This document shows positions 1 through 9,166 of a stretch of 64,000 nucleotides of DNA, piece after piece. Origin of the DNA: HXMU1420-13 sp965249965 (GTDB taxonomy: Bacteria > Bacteroidota > Rhodothermia > Balneolales > Balneolaceae). A program made the translations under genes and the position numbers. How positions within the stretch are numbered: position 1 is the first letter of the stretch; each line of letters starts with the position of its first letter. The DNA lies in contig OZ252262.1 of NCBI GenBank assembly GCA_965249965.1, positions 1,364,001-1,428,000 of the forward strand. The letters run 5' to 3'. The notes beneath the pieces were generated by a model, which worked only from the letters and a program-made list of their open reading frames with translations, ran no database searches and was not told the DNA's origin.

Positions 1-675
1 TTTCAAGAGTCTAAAGTAAGAACAGGAGCATCAGTTGGTCGGGCATTGAGGAATGAAGTAATATATCAATTTGCTGCTCAAGAGAATTATTCTGAAGATG
101 ATCGCGTAATTCAAGATGTAAAGAAGAGAGGGTATGATATCCTTGCTGAATTACATCAATATAATTTATTTAAAAAAGCGATTGCTGACACAACAAAAAT
201 AGAAGTTCCAAATAGTTATCGCGATCGATTGATAAGAAATCGATATGTATTATTGAAGGCAGATTATTGGAAAATTGCAGCGAATGATCTCGAAGAAGCT
301 GAGAATATTAAGAAAAAAATAGAAGAAGGAACGTTACCTATTAGCTACGATTCATACCAAGAATTTCAGTTTTCAACAGTTGAACCATCGAATAGTGATT
401 TTAGGGTGATCAGACAAGCATTAGAAAACAGACCATTAATTGGCTATTCAGCTGAAAATGGTTGGTTTGTTCTTAATCTAAATAGAAGAGAAATTACAGA
501 AGTCTCAAACTCGACTGAATCTGCCGATATTGAAATGCGCTATAAAGTTTTTAGCACTATAAATAGCGAGATAGAACAATTGCGACAACAAGCTGATATA
601 CAAATTAATACGGAATTATTTGATGAGATCTACGAAGTTTGGCGAACAAAAAATGAGGTTTTATCCGAGAATTAG
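1..675 (+). CDS. 3' part of an unrecognised protein, possibly a SurA/PrsA-like folding factor (5' end outside window)
   Basis: The frame is open from base 1 to the TAG at 673-675, so the true start is upstream; a TTG at 46 is only an internal codon. About 224 residues are visible. They are hydrophilic, charged and probably helical, with no membrane segment. The last 30 residues resemble the C-terminal helix of parvulin-type chaperones (SurA/PrsA: a Leu-Arg-rich helix followed by an acidic, Asn-containing end), but no PPIase catalytic core is visible in this part. The assignment is therefore a guess from general resemblance. It is convergent with the RidA gene, 16 bp apart. Confidence 0.45.
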   Translation, partial: FQESKVRTGASVGRALRNEVIYQFAAQENYSEDDRVIQDVKKRGYDILAELHQYNLFKKAIADTTKIEVPNSYRDRLIRNRYVLLKADYWKIAANDLEEAENIKKKIEEGTLPISYDSYQEFQFSTVEPSNSDFRVIRQALENRPLIGYSAENGWFVLNLNRREITEVSNSTESADIEMRYKVFSTINSEIEQLRQQADIQINTELFDEIYEVWRTKNEVLSEN

Positions 676-691
676 AAAAGGAGTCACAAGC

Positions 692-1138
692 TTATTTAGC
701 GGCGATTACTTTTATCTCAACAAGTGCATCTAATGGAATTCTGCTCACCTCTACCACAGCTCTTGTTGGTGGATCAGTCGGAAAATATTCGACATAAATC
801 TTATTAAAGGCAGCGTAATTATTCATATCGCTAATAAACACATTGGCACTAACAACATCTTGTAACGAATAACCGACTGCTGCTAAAACCGCTTCAATAT
901 TTTTTATGGTCTGCCGGGTTTGAGATTCCAAATCTTCACCTGCGAGCTCTCTTGTCTCAGGAATCAGCCCAATCTGCCCCGAAACATATACGGTGTTCCC
1001 AACTTGAATTCCTTGTGAATACACTCCAATTGCTACAGGTGCAGATTCGGTAGAGATTATTTTCTTCTGTTGTTCGTATTGACCATTTGTACAGCCAAAA
1101 ATAAACAGACAGAAAACTATTATTACAGATTTAAACAC
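692..1138 (-). CDS. RidA (YjgF/UK114) family protein with lipoprotein signal
   Basis: RidA enzymes hydrolyse reactive enamine/imine intermediates such as 2-aminoacrylate, which PLP enzymes release. The 148-residue protein has a RidA fold from about residue 30 to 147. The family's substrate-carboxylate Arg is in PPTRAVVEV (R126) and the conserved Glu in the terminal VEIKVIA strand. Residues 1-16 form a lipobox-type signal (hydrophobic run ending FIFGC, Cys16), unusual because most RidA proteins are cytosolic. Its start overlaps the end of the upstream aminotransferase gene by 8 bp, so the two are probably co-translated. Export and pairing with that enzyme are inferred; the RidA family call is firm. 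Confidence 0.88.
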   Translation of the reverse strand: MFKSVIIVFCLFIFGCTNGQYEQQKKIISTESAPVAIGVYSQGIQVGNTVYVSGQIGLIPETRELAGEDLESQTRQTIKNIEAVLAAVGYSLQDVVSANVFISDMNNYAAFNKIYVEYFPTDPPTRAVVEVSRIPLDALVEIKVIAAK

Positions 1139-2420
1139 TGGCTATTTCCTCCTTGATGGCATCGGTAAATCGGCCAATTTCCTCGATGGTTGTGTACACA
1201 TTTGGCGTAACCCGAACACCTTTAAACTGGGTATGATTAATTGGTGTTACAATGATTCTGTGTTTAGCCCACATTCTTCTGGAAAGTTCGTTTGGTTCGA
1301 TTCCTTTTATCTCAACCGTTGCAATACCACAGGCATATTTAGGATTTCTACTCGTATGGAGGGAAACCCGCTCGTCTTCGATTATCTCATCAATCCAAAG
1401 ATCATTAAGATATTTAAGTCGCGCTTCTTTTCTATGGTCACCGATTCCTTCATGAAAGGTGATTGCCTCACCAATTGCCAAATAGTTTGCTGCCGGATGC
1501 GTGCCAATCTCCTCAAACTTTCGAATATCCTCGTCTTGTGATTCAGCCGCTGCCATCAATGGCCAAAGGTCTTTAATTTTGTTTTTCCTCACATATAGCA
1601 AACCTGTTCCATGTGGTGCAAACAACCATTTATGTAAACTGGAGGTATAATAGTCGCAGTCTAAATCAGCATGCTTAAAACTGAAATGAGCGAAAGCATG
1701 AGCCCCATCAACAACAACAGGAATATCGTACTCTCGTGCCATCTGTACCACTTTCTTTACCGGTAAGATTTGTCCGGTGATATTTATGATGTGGCACATC
1801 AAAATCATTTTCGTTTTTGGAGTGATGTTTTGTCGGAATAATTCTACAATTTCTTCATCATCTTCTGCCGGGATGGGAATACTAAACTGTTTCAAAACGA
1901 TGCCTTCGCGACGTTCACGTTGTTTAAATGTGGTAATCATCCGCCCATAATCTTGGTCGGTTGTAAGCACTTCGTCGCCTTCGTTCAGATCAATCCCCAA
2001 TTGGCATATTTGCAAACTTTCTGATGCATTTCGTGTGAGGGCGATTTCTTCAGAATCAACACCGAACATTCTTCCAAGACGTTGGCGTACACCTTCTCTT
2101 CGTGGTTCTAAAATGCGCCACATATTGTAAACCGGAGCTTGATTGGAGAAATCAAGATGGGTTTTCATCGCTTGTTGAACATAGTCCGGAGATGGACTAA
2201 CGCCGCCATTATTTAAATTTATCAGACTTCGGTCTACAGTAAAGGCTTGCTGAACCCTGTACCAGAATTCTTCATTTTGTGCAATTTCTGAAGGGAGCCC
2301 TTCAAATTTTTTAAGATCGTGGCTAATTTCAGAAGCAGATAATGGATTAAAATATGATCCAAGTGTAACGGTGGCAGCACCGGCACCGAGTTTTTGAAGA
2401 AATTGTTTTCTTGTAGACAT
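1131..2420 (-). CDS. Class V aminotransferase (isopenicillin N epimerase-like), exported
   Basis: PLP-dependent fold-type I enzyme of 429 residues. Visible PLP residues are D238 in VVVDGAH and the Schiff-base Lys K264 in SSLHKWLFAPHG. It resembles the CefD/cysteine-desulfurase-like class V group; substrate unknown. The N-terminus (STRKQFLQKLGAG followed by a hydrophobic stretch to about residue 30) looks like a twin-arginine signal with an RK pair, which suits export of a cofactor-loaded enzyme. I chose the ATG at 2420 over the GTG at 2426 because it begins the signal. The RidA gene follows with an 8-bp overlap, suggesting the pair acts together outside the cytoplasm. Confidence 0.85.
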   Translation of the reverse strand: MSTRKQFLQKLGAGAATVTLGSYFNPLSASEISHDLKKFEGLPSEIAQNEEFWYRVQQAFTVDRSLINLNNGGVSPSPDYVQQAMKTHLDFSNQAPVYNMWRILEPRREGVRQRLGRMFGVDSEEIALTRNASESLQICQLGIDLNEGDEVLTTDQDYGRMITTFKQRERREGIVLKQFSIPIPAEDDEEIVELFRQNITPKTKMILMCHIINITGQILPVKKVVQMAREYDIPVVVDGAHAFAHFSFKHADLDCDYYTSSLHKWLFAPHGTGLLYVRKNKIKDLWPLMAAAESQDEDIRKFEEIGTHPAANYLAIGEAITFHEGIGDHRKEARLKYLNDLWIDEIIEDERVSLHTSRNPKYACGIATVEIKGIEPNELSRRMWAKHRIIVTPINHTQFKGVRVTPNVYTTIEEIGRFTDAIKEEIASV

Positions 2421-2478
2421 GAGCACACATTTATTGAGAGTCTACAATGATTTACGAATCGAAGGGGATATATGCAAG

Positions 2479-2509
2479 AAACGCCATTGAGATGTTCCCA
2501 ATAGCGTTT
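2479..2509 (-). terminator. Imperfect hairpin downstream of the YtxH gene
   Basis: Arms at 2479-2489 and 2499-2509 pair over 11 positions with one mismatch around a 9-nt loop. It lies 24 bp beyond the YtxH stop on the minus strand. The following T tract is short (TTT), so this is only a weak terminator candidate. Confidence 0.35.
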
Positions 2510-2532
2510 GATAAAGTAGTTTTATACCGATT

Positions 2533-2832
2533 TTATTCGGCCTTATCAATGGAATGAAGGAGATCTTCGGCTTCTTTGATAAGGTTATCAGCTTTTTGTT
2601 TTGCTTCTGATACTACAGCCTCACCTTTTTCTTTAGCCTCGGAGATTAGCTTTTGCTTTTCCTTTCTCAATTCGGCAATTAAATCGGTTAATTCATCCCG
2701 ATAAGTACTTAGCCGATAAGAAAGTCGATCTCTTGTATTCTTTCCAGTATCCGGGGCATAAAGTAGTGCAAGCACGGTTCCTGCCATAGCGCCCGTCAAT
2801 AATCCCGCTATAAAATTTCCTGTTTTACTCAT
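2533..2832 (-). CDS. YtxH domain protein
   Basis: Small 99-residue protein with one hydrophobic Gly/Ala-rich N-terminal segment (residues about 5-26) ending in a YAPDTGKNTR motif typical of YtxH/general-stress membrane proteins. A long Lys/Glu-rich helix, probably coiled coil, follows to the C-terminus. The ATG at 2832 is preceded by a good ribosome-binding site (aaggagt, 6-7 bp upstream). It lies just downstream of the efflux operon on the same strand, but a 67-bp gap suggests its own promoter. The role is unknown beyond envelope/stress association of the family. Confidence 0.85.
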   Translation of the reverse strand: MSKTGNFIAGLLTGAMAGTVLALLYAPDTGKNTRDRLSYRLSTYRDELTDLIAELRKEKQKLISEAKEKGEAVVSEAKQKADNLIKEAEDLLHSIDKAE

Positions 2833-2899
2833 TCTGAACTCCTTTCGTATTTATTTCTCTTAGAATATTAAAAACGCCTTCCAATGTAAATTAGCGTAT

Positions 2900-5800
2900 T
2901 CAAATATCTGCTACTTTAACAGCAACTTTTTTTCTCCTGAGTTTCCCAAAAAGTGCACCGATCCATGCCATTAATTGTTTTAGACCAAGCGATAGTGCCG
3001 GTGTCACAAACAGGGTGAAAATTACGCCAAAACTCAATCCGTAGATCACCGTTTTTGCTAATGGGGACCAAATCTCTGCGCCGGCTCCTAATTCAAGTGA
3101 TAGAGGTATCATCGAACATACAGTAGTAATTGCTGTTAACAATACCGGTCGCATTCTGCGTTTACACGCATCAATAATGTTCTGCATAAATTCTGAATCC
3201 CGGTCAAGGTTGAAGTCCATATTCCTGGTACGCAAATGCATATAATCCACCAATACAATGCCATTATTCAGGATAATACCTACCAGCATGAATAAACCAA
3301 TATTACCAGTAACACTAAGTGGAGAACCAGATAACATTAATCCTGCAAGCGCACCGAATAATGCCATCGGTATACAGAACCAGATTACAAATGGATCGCG
3401 GAAATTCTCGAATAAAGAAGCCATGATCATAAACATCAAGATTATTGCTGCTATACCTGCCCATAAGAATTGATTACTGGAACGTGCGGTTTCGGCACTC
3501 GCTCCGGTGAATTCATAGCGATATCCTTCAGGTAACACTATTTCTTCGTTAATAAAATTAGTGATTAAAGCCCTGTATTCGTTCGCATCCCCGTTAAATT
3601 GAATATTCACATCCAACAGGATTTCGCGGTCTCGTTTTCGATAAGAATCTACGCCCTTGGTCTCCACAAATTCACCCACAGCAACCACGGGAATTCTTTG
3701 ATCTTCATATTGCAGGATTTCCAGATCGAATAAATCTTCTCTGGATGTCAGCGCATCTTTTGAAGTTCGAACTTCAATCGGGATTTCCCGACCTTCGGTT
3801 CTGTAAAAACCTGCTTGATTCCCTAAAGTTTGTGTCCTAAGATTTCCAGCCACATTCGCAATTCCTGAATTCAGAAGCCCAACCCGGTTCCTATCAACAA
3901 TAAACTGAAGTTCAGGTGTTGGGTCGGTTCTTCCATTATCAACAGAGATAATATTCGGGTCATCCAGTAATCGTTCTTCAATTTGATTGGAAACTTTTAG
4001 CAGCTCTTCCATTTCAGGGCCTACAATGGTAAGTCTTAATGAATTTCCACCAAAACTAAAACCACGCCCCCCAAAACGTAAACCTCCACCTTCTACACTG
4101 GCTCTAACAGTTACACCCGGTGAAACCAATTCTTGACGAAGGGCTGCAGCTAGTTCATTACTTGAAATATCTCGATCTTCTAATGGTACAAGTTTAAGTG
4201 AAAAGCTTCCGGCATTGCTTTGTTCGATCCATCGGCTTCGGCCTATATTTGTAACCATAGTTTCAATTTCTGGTTTTGCAAGAAGTTGTTGTTCAAACTG
4301 CTGCATTACTTCCACAGTTTTTACCAGTTTGGTTCCTTCTTGTAAACGAATACTAACGTCGATTTCACCAGAATCTGTTTCAGGAAATCCTTCTTTCTCA
4401 ATATTGGTAAAGAGATAAAACGTACCATATAAGACACCAATCAGCATAAGCGTTGGGATCCATTTGTGATGCATGATCCAGTTTAAGATGAATCCATACC
4501 CACCTTCCAATTTGTGGATGGCTTTAAAAATAAATCCGCCTTTACCGAATTGCTTCACGTCTAAAGTGAGTACAGCTACAACCGGCACTAAAATGATAGA
4601 AGTAATAAATGATATTCCGATCGCAAAACTGATGGTGAGTGCAAACTCACGAACTAATGCGCCCTGGATTCCTGTAATTAAAGTGATAGGAATAAACACC
4701 CCAAGCGTGGTTAGTGTAGATCCAAGTAGGGGACCAACAACTTCATTCGTTCCGGACAATGCAGCTTCGTACTTGCTGAGTCCGTCTTCTAACTTTCGCG
4801 CAATACTTTCTGACACTACGATGGCATTATCTACTAACAACCCTATTGCCAATGCCAAAGCAGAAATCGTAAAAATATTAAGTGTTAATCCAGCCGCGTA
4901 CATTGCAGCGAAACACGCCGAGATTGACACGGGAATAGAAATCGCTACAACCATAGAGATCCGCCAACCTCCCATGAAAACCAAAATAATGAGCACAACA
5001 ACCAGTAAGGCGATCAAAGAGGATTGAGCTAAATTATTAATAGAATCATCAATGGCCTGCCCTTCATCACTTAAAATTCGAAGCTCGACTCCGGGAGGTA
5101 ATTTCTCATTTATTGAAGGAACAACTTGCTTAACTGCATTTACAACATCGAGCGTATTTGCATCCGAGTTTTTTTGAACTTCGACAGATACACTGTTATT
5201 TCCATTTACATTGACCAAGCTGGTAACTTCTGTAAATCCATCAGAAACATCGGCCACATCCTGTACTCGAATGGGAACCCCATTCTCAGAAATTTTAATG
5301 ATTGTATTTCTAATCTCTTCTACATTGGTGTACATCGATTCTGCTCTCAATGAATACGAAATTGATTGAGACAGGATATTCCCCATTGGGATAAGAGTAT
5401 TATTTGAAGAAATAGCACTTTCAATTTCTTGTGGCACTATATTGTATTGAGCAAGACTCATTGGGGACACATCCACATAAATACGGCGTTCTAATCCACC
5501 CCTTGTATCAGCTGAAGCTAGCCCAACTATGCGTTCCAAACTTGGCTCAACAACTTCCTGAGCTAAATTTCGAAGTTCATCAAGGCCTTTGAGCGAAGAG
5601 TTAATACTTAACTGCATGATCGGCCTGTTTTCAGGATCGAACTGGAAGATGATAGGTTCTCTGGCCTGTACAGGAAGTTCATCCCGAATTTGATCCAGTG
5701 CTTTCTGCAGCTTAAGTTCAGTTTTCCGTATATCAGTTCCATCATACAAATTCATTCGTATGAAAGCATTTCCCCGGCTGATGTTCGATTCTAATTCTTC

Positions 5801-6040
5801 AATTCCCTCAATAGCTGAAACTGCACCTTCGATGGGGGTTACTAATAATCGGTCGATATCTTCCGGGGCTACATTTTGGTAGCCCGTTGAAATGGCAAGT
5901 ATGGGAATATTTAGACTTGGAAATAGCGTAACTCTCAAATTAGTTAGCGAAAATATTCCGAATCCAACTACAATTAATGTAGTCATGATTACAGAAATAG
6001 GACGATTTAGAATTCCGCCGGTTAAATTGAATTTCTTCAT
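2900..6040 (-). CDS. RND efflux permease (HAE1/AcrB-type), second of tandem pair
   Basis: Full-length RND transporter (1046 residues; family usually 1020-1060) of the inner membrane, a proton-driven drug or lipid exporter. The usual layout is visible: TM1 at about 12-32, a large periplasmic loop, the TM2-TM6 bundle from about 340, a second loop and TM7-TM12. In TM4 the proton-relay pair is D404-N405 (LLVDNAIVV), so one of the two Asp residues is replaced by Asn, unlike the partner. The TM10 position that is Lys in AcrB reads Asn (IILNNGIVLVDY). Its start overlaps the upstream permease stop by 4 bp (ATGA). The substrate cannot be read from sequence. Confidence 0.93.
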   Translation of the reverse strand: MKKFNLTGGILNRPISVIMTTLIVVGFGIFSLTNLRVTLFPSLNIPILAISTGYQNVAPEDIDRLLVTPIEGAVSAIEGIEELESNISRGNAFIRMNLYDGTDIRKTELKLQKALDQIRDELPVQAREPIIFQFDPENRPIMQLSINSSLKGLDELRNLAQEVVEPSLERIVGLASADTRGGLERRIYVDVSPMSLAQYNIVPQEIESAISSNNTLIPMGNILSQSISYSLRAESMYTNVEEIRNTIIKISENGVPIRVQDVADVSDGFTEVTSLVNVNGNNSVSVEVQKNSDANTLDVVNAVKQVVPSINEKLPPGVELRILSDEGQAIDDSINNLAQSSLIALLVVVLIILVFMGGWRISMVVAISIPVSISACFAAMYAAGLTLNIFTISALALAIGLLVDNAIVVSESIARKLEDGLSKYEAALSGTNEVVGPLLGSTLTTLGVFIPITLITGIQGALVREFALTISFAIGISFITSIILVPVVAVLTLDVKQFGKGGFIFKAIHKLEGGYGFILNWIMHHKWIPTLMLIGVLYGTFYLFTNIEKEGFPETDSGEIDVSIRLQEGTKLVKTVEVMQQFEQQLLAKPEIETMVTNIGRSRWIEQSNAGSFSLKLVPLEDRDISSNELAAALRQELVSPGVTVRASVEGGGLRFGGRGFSFGGNSLRLTIVGPEMEELLKVSNQIEERLLDDPNIISVDNGRTDPTPELQFIVDRNRVGLLNSGIANVAGNLRTQTLGNQAGFYRTEGREIPIEVRTSKDALTSREDLFDLEILQYEDQRIPVVAVGEFVETKGVDSYRKRDREILLDVNIQFNGDANEYRALITNFINEEIVLPEGYRYEFTGASAETARSSNQFLWAGIAAIILMFMIMASLFENFRDPFVIWFCIPMALFGALAGLMLSGSPLSVTGNIGLFMLVGIILNNGIVLVDYMHLRTRNMDFNLDRDSEFMQNIIDACKRRMRPVLLTAITTVCSMIPLSLELGAGAEIWSPLAKTVIYGLSFGVIFTLFVTPALSLGLKQLMAWIGALFGKLRRKKVAVKVADI

Positions 6041-9000
6041 GCTAATACCTCTTCTTCTTCAGCAAGTGGATCAATTTTATGGATTGCATCAAATCCTAGT
6101 TTACTAACACCAAGGTTAATAATGTTGTAAATATTTGGGACAACAAACAGCATCAGGAAAGTAGACATGGTCAAACCACCAATCACGGTTCGTGCCATTG
6201 GGCTCCAGGTTTCAGATCCTGATCCAATTTCCAGAGCTAACGGTACCATCGATAAAATGGTAGTCAACGCAGTCATCAAAATAGGTCGTAATCTTCGGGT
6301 AGCACCCTCAACAATCGCCTGGTGACGTTCTAGTCCGCGTGCTTGTAAGATTTTGATGTAATCGATCATCACGATTCCATTATTTACCACAATACCGGAT
6401 AGTAAAATCAACCCAACCATGGATGTGACACTTATGGGAGTATTCGTTAATCCAAGCATTATTAAAACGCCGGAAAGTGCAAGTGGAATAGTGAAGATGA
6501 TGATAAACGGTTCAATCAAACTTTCGAATTGGGAAGCCATCACCATATAGGTAAGAATTCCAGCAATGGCGAACGCAATCAACAAGAAATTGAAGGATTC
6601 AGATTGTTCTTCTGCAGACCCGGCAAGGGCGTATCGATAACCATCGGGCCATTGTATTTCATCAAGCAGTACACGTGCTTCTGTTGACGCAGTTTTGAGA
6701 TCCACGTCATCCAATTCGGTGTAAATTTCGATTACCCGTTCCTGATCTATTCGTGTGACATTAGTTGGACCTGTGTATCGATCAATTCGGGCAAGGTTGC
6801 TCAATGGCATCCATTGTCCTGCCGGTGTTTGAATTTGGATATTCTCAAGATCTGAGGAGGCAGCTTTTTGTCGAGGATCGAGCTCAACAAGTACTTCAAA
6901 CTCAACGCCTTCATCCACAAAACTTGTAGCAATACTTCCTTGTACAGCATCACTCACTGCGCTTGCAACCTGATTCGTGTTCATACCAACCAAAGAGATG
7001 CGCTCTCTATCCATTATCAGGCGAAGTTCTGGGCGCCCCTGATCTGCCGTACTATAAGCACTTACAACGCCTGGGATATTAGCCAAACGTTCTTTCACAC
7101 CATCAGATAAATTCTTTTTGATGTCGGGATCGTAGCCATACACCTGAACGATCAATCCATTTTCGCCGTCCGGACTTAGAGGATCGATAACAATTTCCTG
7201 AACATCTACACCAGGCACTATTTGAAGATCGGTTAATACCTGATTGACTATGTCAAATTGAGTTCGTTCTCTTTCTTTCTGTCCTACAAGCTCAACGCGA
7301 ACCGTACCTGTAAATCCACCCGGATTATCTGCACCTTCGATACCTTCTTTATCGCCATAATCGGATACAATGATTCGAGCTTCTGGCACAGACTGTCGAA
7401 GTACGCTTTCTACTTGTTTGATGGATCGCTCTAATTCGAGTAAACTAACGCCAGGTTCGCGACTTACTTCCAGCGTAAAGGCGTTTTCATCTACTCTTGG
7501 GAAGAACTCGCCGCCTAAGGAATTGAATATTGGTAAGGTTATCACAAAGAATAATACCGATGTTGCAATAACTAAGCCTGAGCGGTTTAGGGTAGCGTCT
7601 AATTGGCGACTGTACATATTTTCCAGACGTTCCAGTAGGTTACTGAAAAACGTAGCCAGCTTACCATCCGACTGAAACTTTGATTCTCCATCTTTGAAAA
7701 ACTGCGAGGTCATCATTGGAATCAGCGTTAAGGCTACTAAAGATGATACAGTTAATGAGAATGAAATTGTTAAGGCCAAATCACGAAATAAGAATCCGGC
7801 AATTCCCGGTACAAAAAGGATAGGAAGAAAAACTACAAGCGTTGTTAAGGTTGAAATTACAACCGGAACAGCCACTTCCTTAGCTCCCATCACAGCGGCT
7901 TCACGCCGATTGTGCCCTTCTTCTCTGAATCGGAATATGTTTTCTAAAACTACAACAGCATCATCTACCACCAGTCCAACAGCAAGGGTTAATCCGGATA
8001 ATGAGATGATATTTAAACTTAAATTCGCAAAATCCATTACCGCAAAAGTGGTAATGATGGAAACAGGAATTGAGATGGCGATGATAAGTGCGGATCGCCC
8101 ACTGCGTAAAAATGCAAGGAGAATCAGAACTACTAAAATGATGGCTTGAAGACCGGTAATCAGTAGATTTTGAATCGACATTTTGATGAACTCAGCCTTA
8201 TTTGTGAGCACCTCAATTTCAATGTCATCCGGTAAACTTGTTTTGATTACATCCAGATTTTCAATCACTTCATCGGCGGCAACTACAACATTTGCATCAC
8301 TCTGACGATAGATATTCAAAATGATACCGTCATCGCCGTTTACCTGAACGTTGCCAATTGGCTGAGCAATTCCATCTTGTACCAGGGCCACATCGCGCAA
8401 ATAGATGGTTTGACCATCACGAACTTCAACCACCGTATTCATAATTTGTTCAACGGTTTTCAGTTCTCCCATAGTTCTGAGAGAATATACCGTGTTACCT
8501 TCAATGAGCTGACCGGCTGGAACCTGAATATTTTCGGAAGCCAAGCGATTCGAAATATCAGAGATAGTGACGTTGTACAAACGCATTTTCTCACTATCGA
8601 TGGTTACATTAATTTGCCGTTCTAATCCACCGGAAGTTTCTGCAGATGCAATTCCATTGATCCGTTCCACGCGCTGTTCAAGCACTTGTGTGGCATAAGT
8701 GCGTAAATCTCTTGCAGATCGAACATCTGAAGTTACAGCAAGAACTACAATTGGTTCCTGATTTGGATCATAGCTAAAAACCAGGGGGGTTTCCGCTTCA
8801 TTGGGGATGGTTCGGTTTAGAAACCCAAGCTGTTTACGAACGTCGTTTTCTGCTTCATATAAATCCGTTCCCCAATTAAAATTAAGTTTTACGACCGAAG
8901 CACCTTGACTCGAAAGTGAGCGTACTCTACGAATACCGCTAATACTTCCTACCTGCTCTTCGATTGGGCGCGTTACAAGCGCTTCGATATCTTCCGGAGC

Positions 9001-9165
9001 TACGCCTTCATAACCGGTATAAATGGTGATAGTTGGGAAACTAACATCGGGGTAAAGATTTAATCGAAGTTGAGTAACACCAAATATTCCAAACCCGATT
9101 AAAATCAGGCTGGTCATTAAAAATGTAATCGGCCGTTGTACAGCCAGTTTTGATAAACCACCCAT
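6037..9165 (-). CDS. RND efflux permease (HAE1/AcrB-type), first of tandem pair
   Basis: Full-length RND exporter (1042 residues) with the same topology as its neighbour: TM1 at 13-30, periplasmic porter loops and two six-helix bundles. TM4 keeps both relay aspartates (D401-D402 in GLVVDDAVVV). TM10 has Asn in place of the AcrB lysine (IVVNNGIVMIDY). The start lies 1 bp beyond the adaptor stop and the end overlaps the second permease by 4 bp, so adaptor and both permeases form one operon. Two non-identical permeases with one adaptor recall MdtABC, where MdtB and MdtC make a mixed trimer; whether that holds here is inference. Confidence 0.93.
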   Translation of the reverse strand: MGGLSKLAVQRPITFLMTSLILIGFGIFGVTQLRLNLYPDVSFPTITIYTGYEGVAPEDIEALVTRPIEEQVGSISGIRRVRSLSSQGASVVKLNFNWGTDLYEAENDVRKQLGFLNRTIPNEAETPLVFSYDPNQEPIVVLAVTSDVRSARDLRTYATQVLEQRVERINGIASAETSGGLERQINVTIDSEKMRLYNVTISDISNRLASENIQVPAGQLIEGNTVYSLRTMGELKTVEQIMNTVVEVRDGQTIYLRDVALVQDGIAQPIGNVQVNGDDGIILNIYRQSDANVVVAADEVIENLDVIKTSLPDDIEIEVLTNKAEFIKMSIQNLLITGLQAIILVVLILLAFLRSGRSALIIAISIPVSIITTFAVMDFANLSLNIISLSGLTLAVGLVVDDAVVVLENIFRFREEGHNRREAAVMGAKEVAVPVVISTLTTLVVFLPILFVPGIAGFLFRDLALTISFSLTVSSLVALTLIPMMTSQFFKDGESKFQSDGKLATFFSNLLERLENMYSRQLDATLNRSGLVIATSVLFFVITLPIFNSLGGEFFPRVDENAFTLEVSREPGVSLLELERSIKQVESVLRQSVPEARIIVSDYGDKEGIEGADNPGGFTGTVRVELVGQKERERTQFDIVNQVLTDLQIVPGVDVQEIVIDPLSPDGENGLIVQVYGYDPDIKKNLSDGVKERLANIPGVVSAYSTADQGRPELRLIMDRERISLVGMNTNQVASAVSDAVQGSIATSFVDEGVEFEVLVELDPRQKAASSDLENIQIQTPAGQWMPLSNLARIDRYTGPTNVTRIDQERVIEIYTELDDVDLKTASTEARVLLDEIQWPDGYRYALAGSAEEQSESFNFLLIAFAIAGILTYMVMASQFESLIEPFIIIFTIPLALSGVLIMLGLTNTPISVTSMVGLILLSGIVVNNGIVMIDYIKILQARGLERHQAIVEGATRRLRPILMTALTTILSMVPLALEIGSGSETWSPMARTVIGGLTMSTFLMLFVVPNIYNIINLGVSKLGFDAIHKIDPLAEEEEVLA

Positions 9166-9166
9166 A

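Noticed and set aside
4473..5027. 184-codon frame antisense to the second RND permease
   Set aside because: It lies wholly within a clear RND gene on the other strand and matches no family.
7694..8149. 151-codon frame antisense to the first RND permease
   Set aside because: Shadow of a well-supported gene; no recognisable domain.
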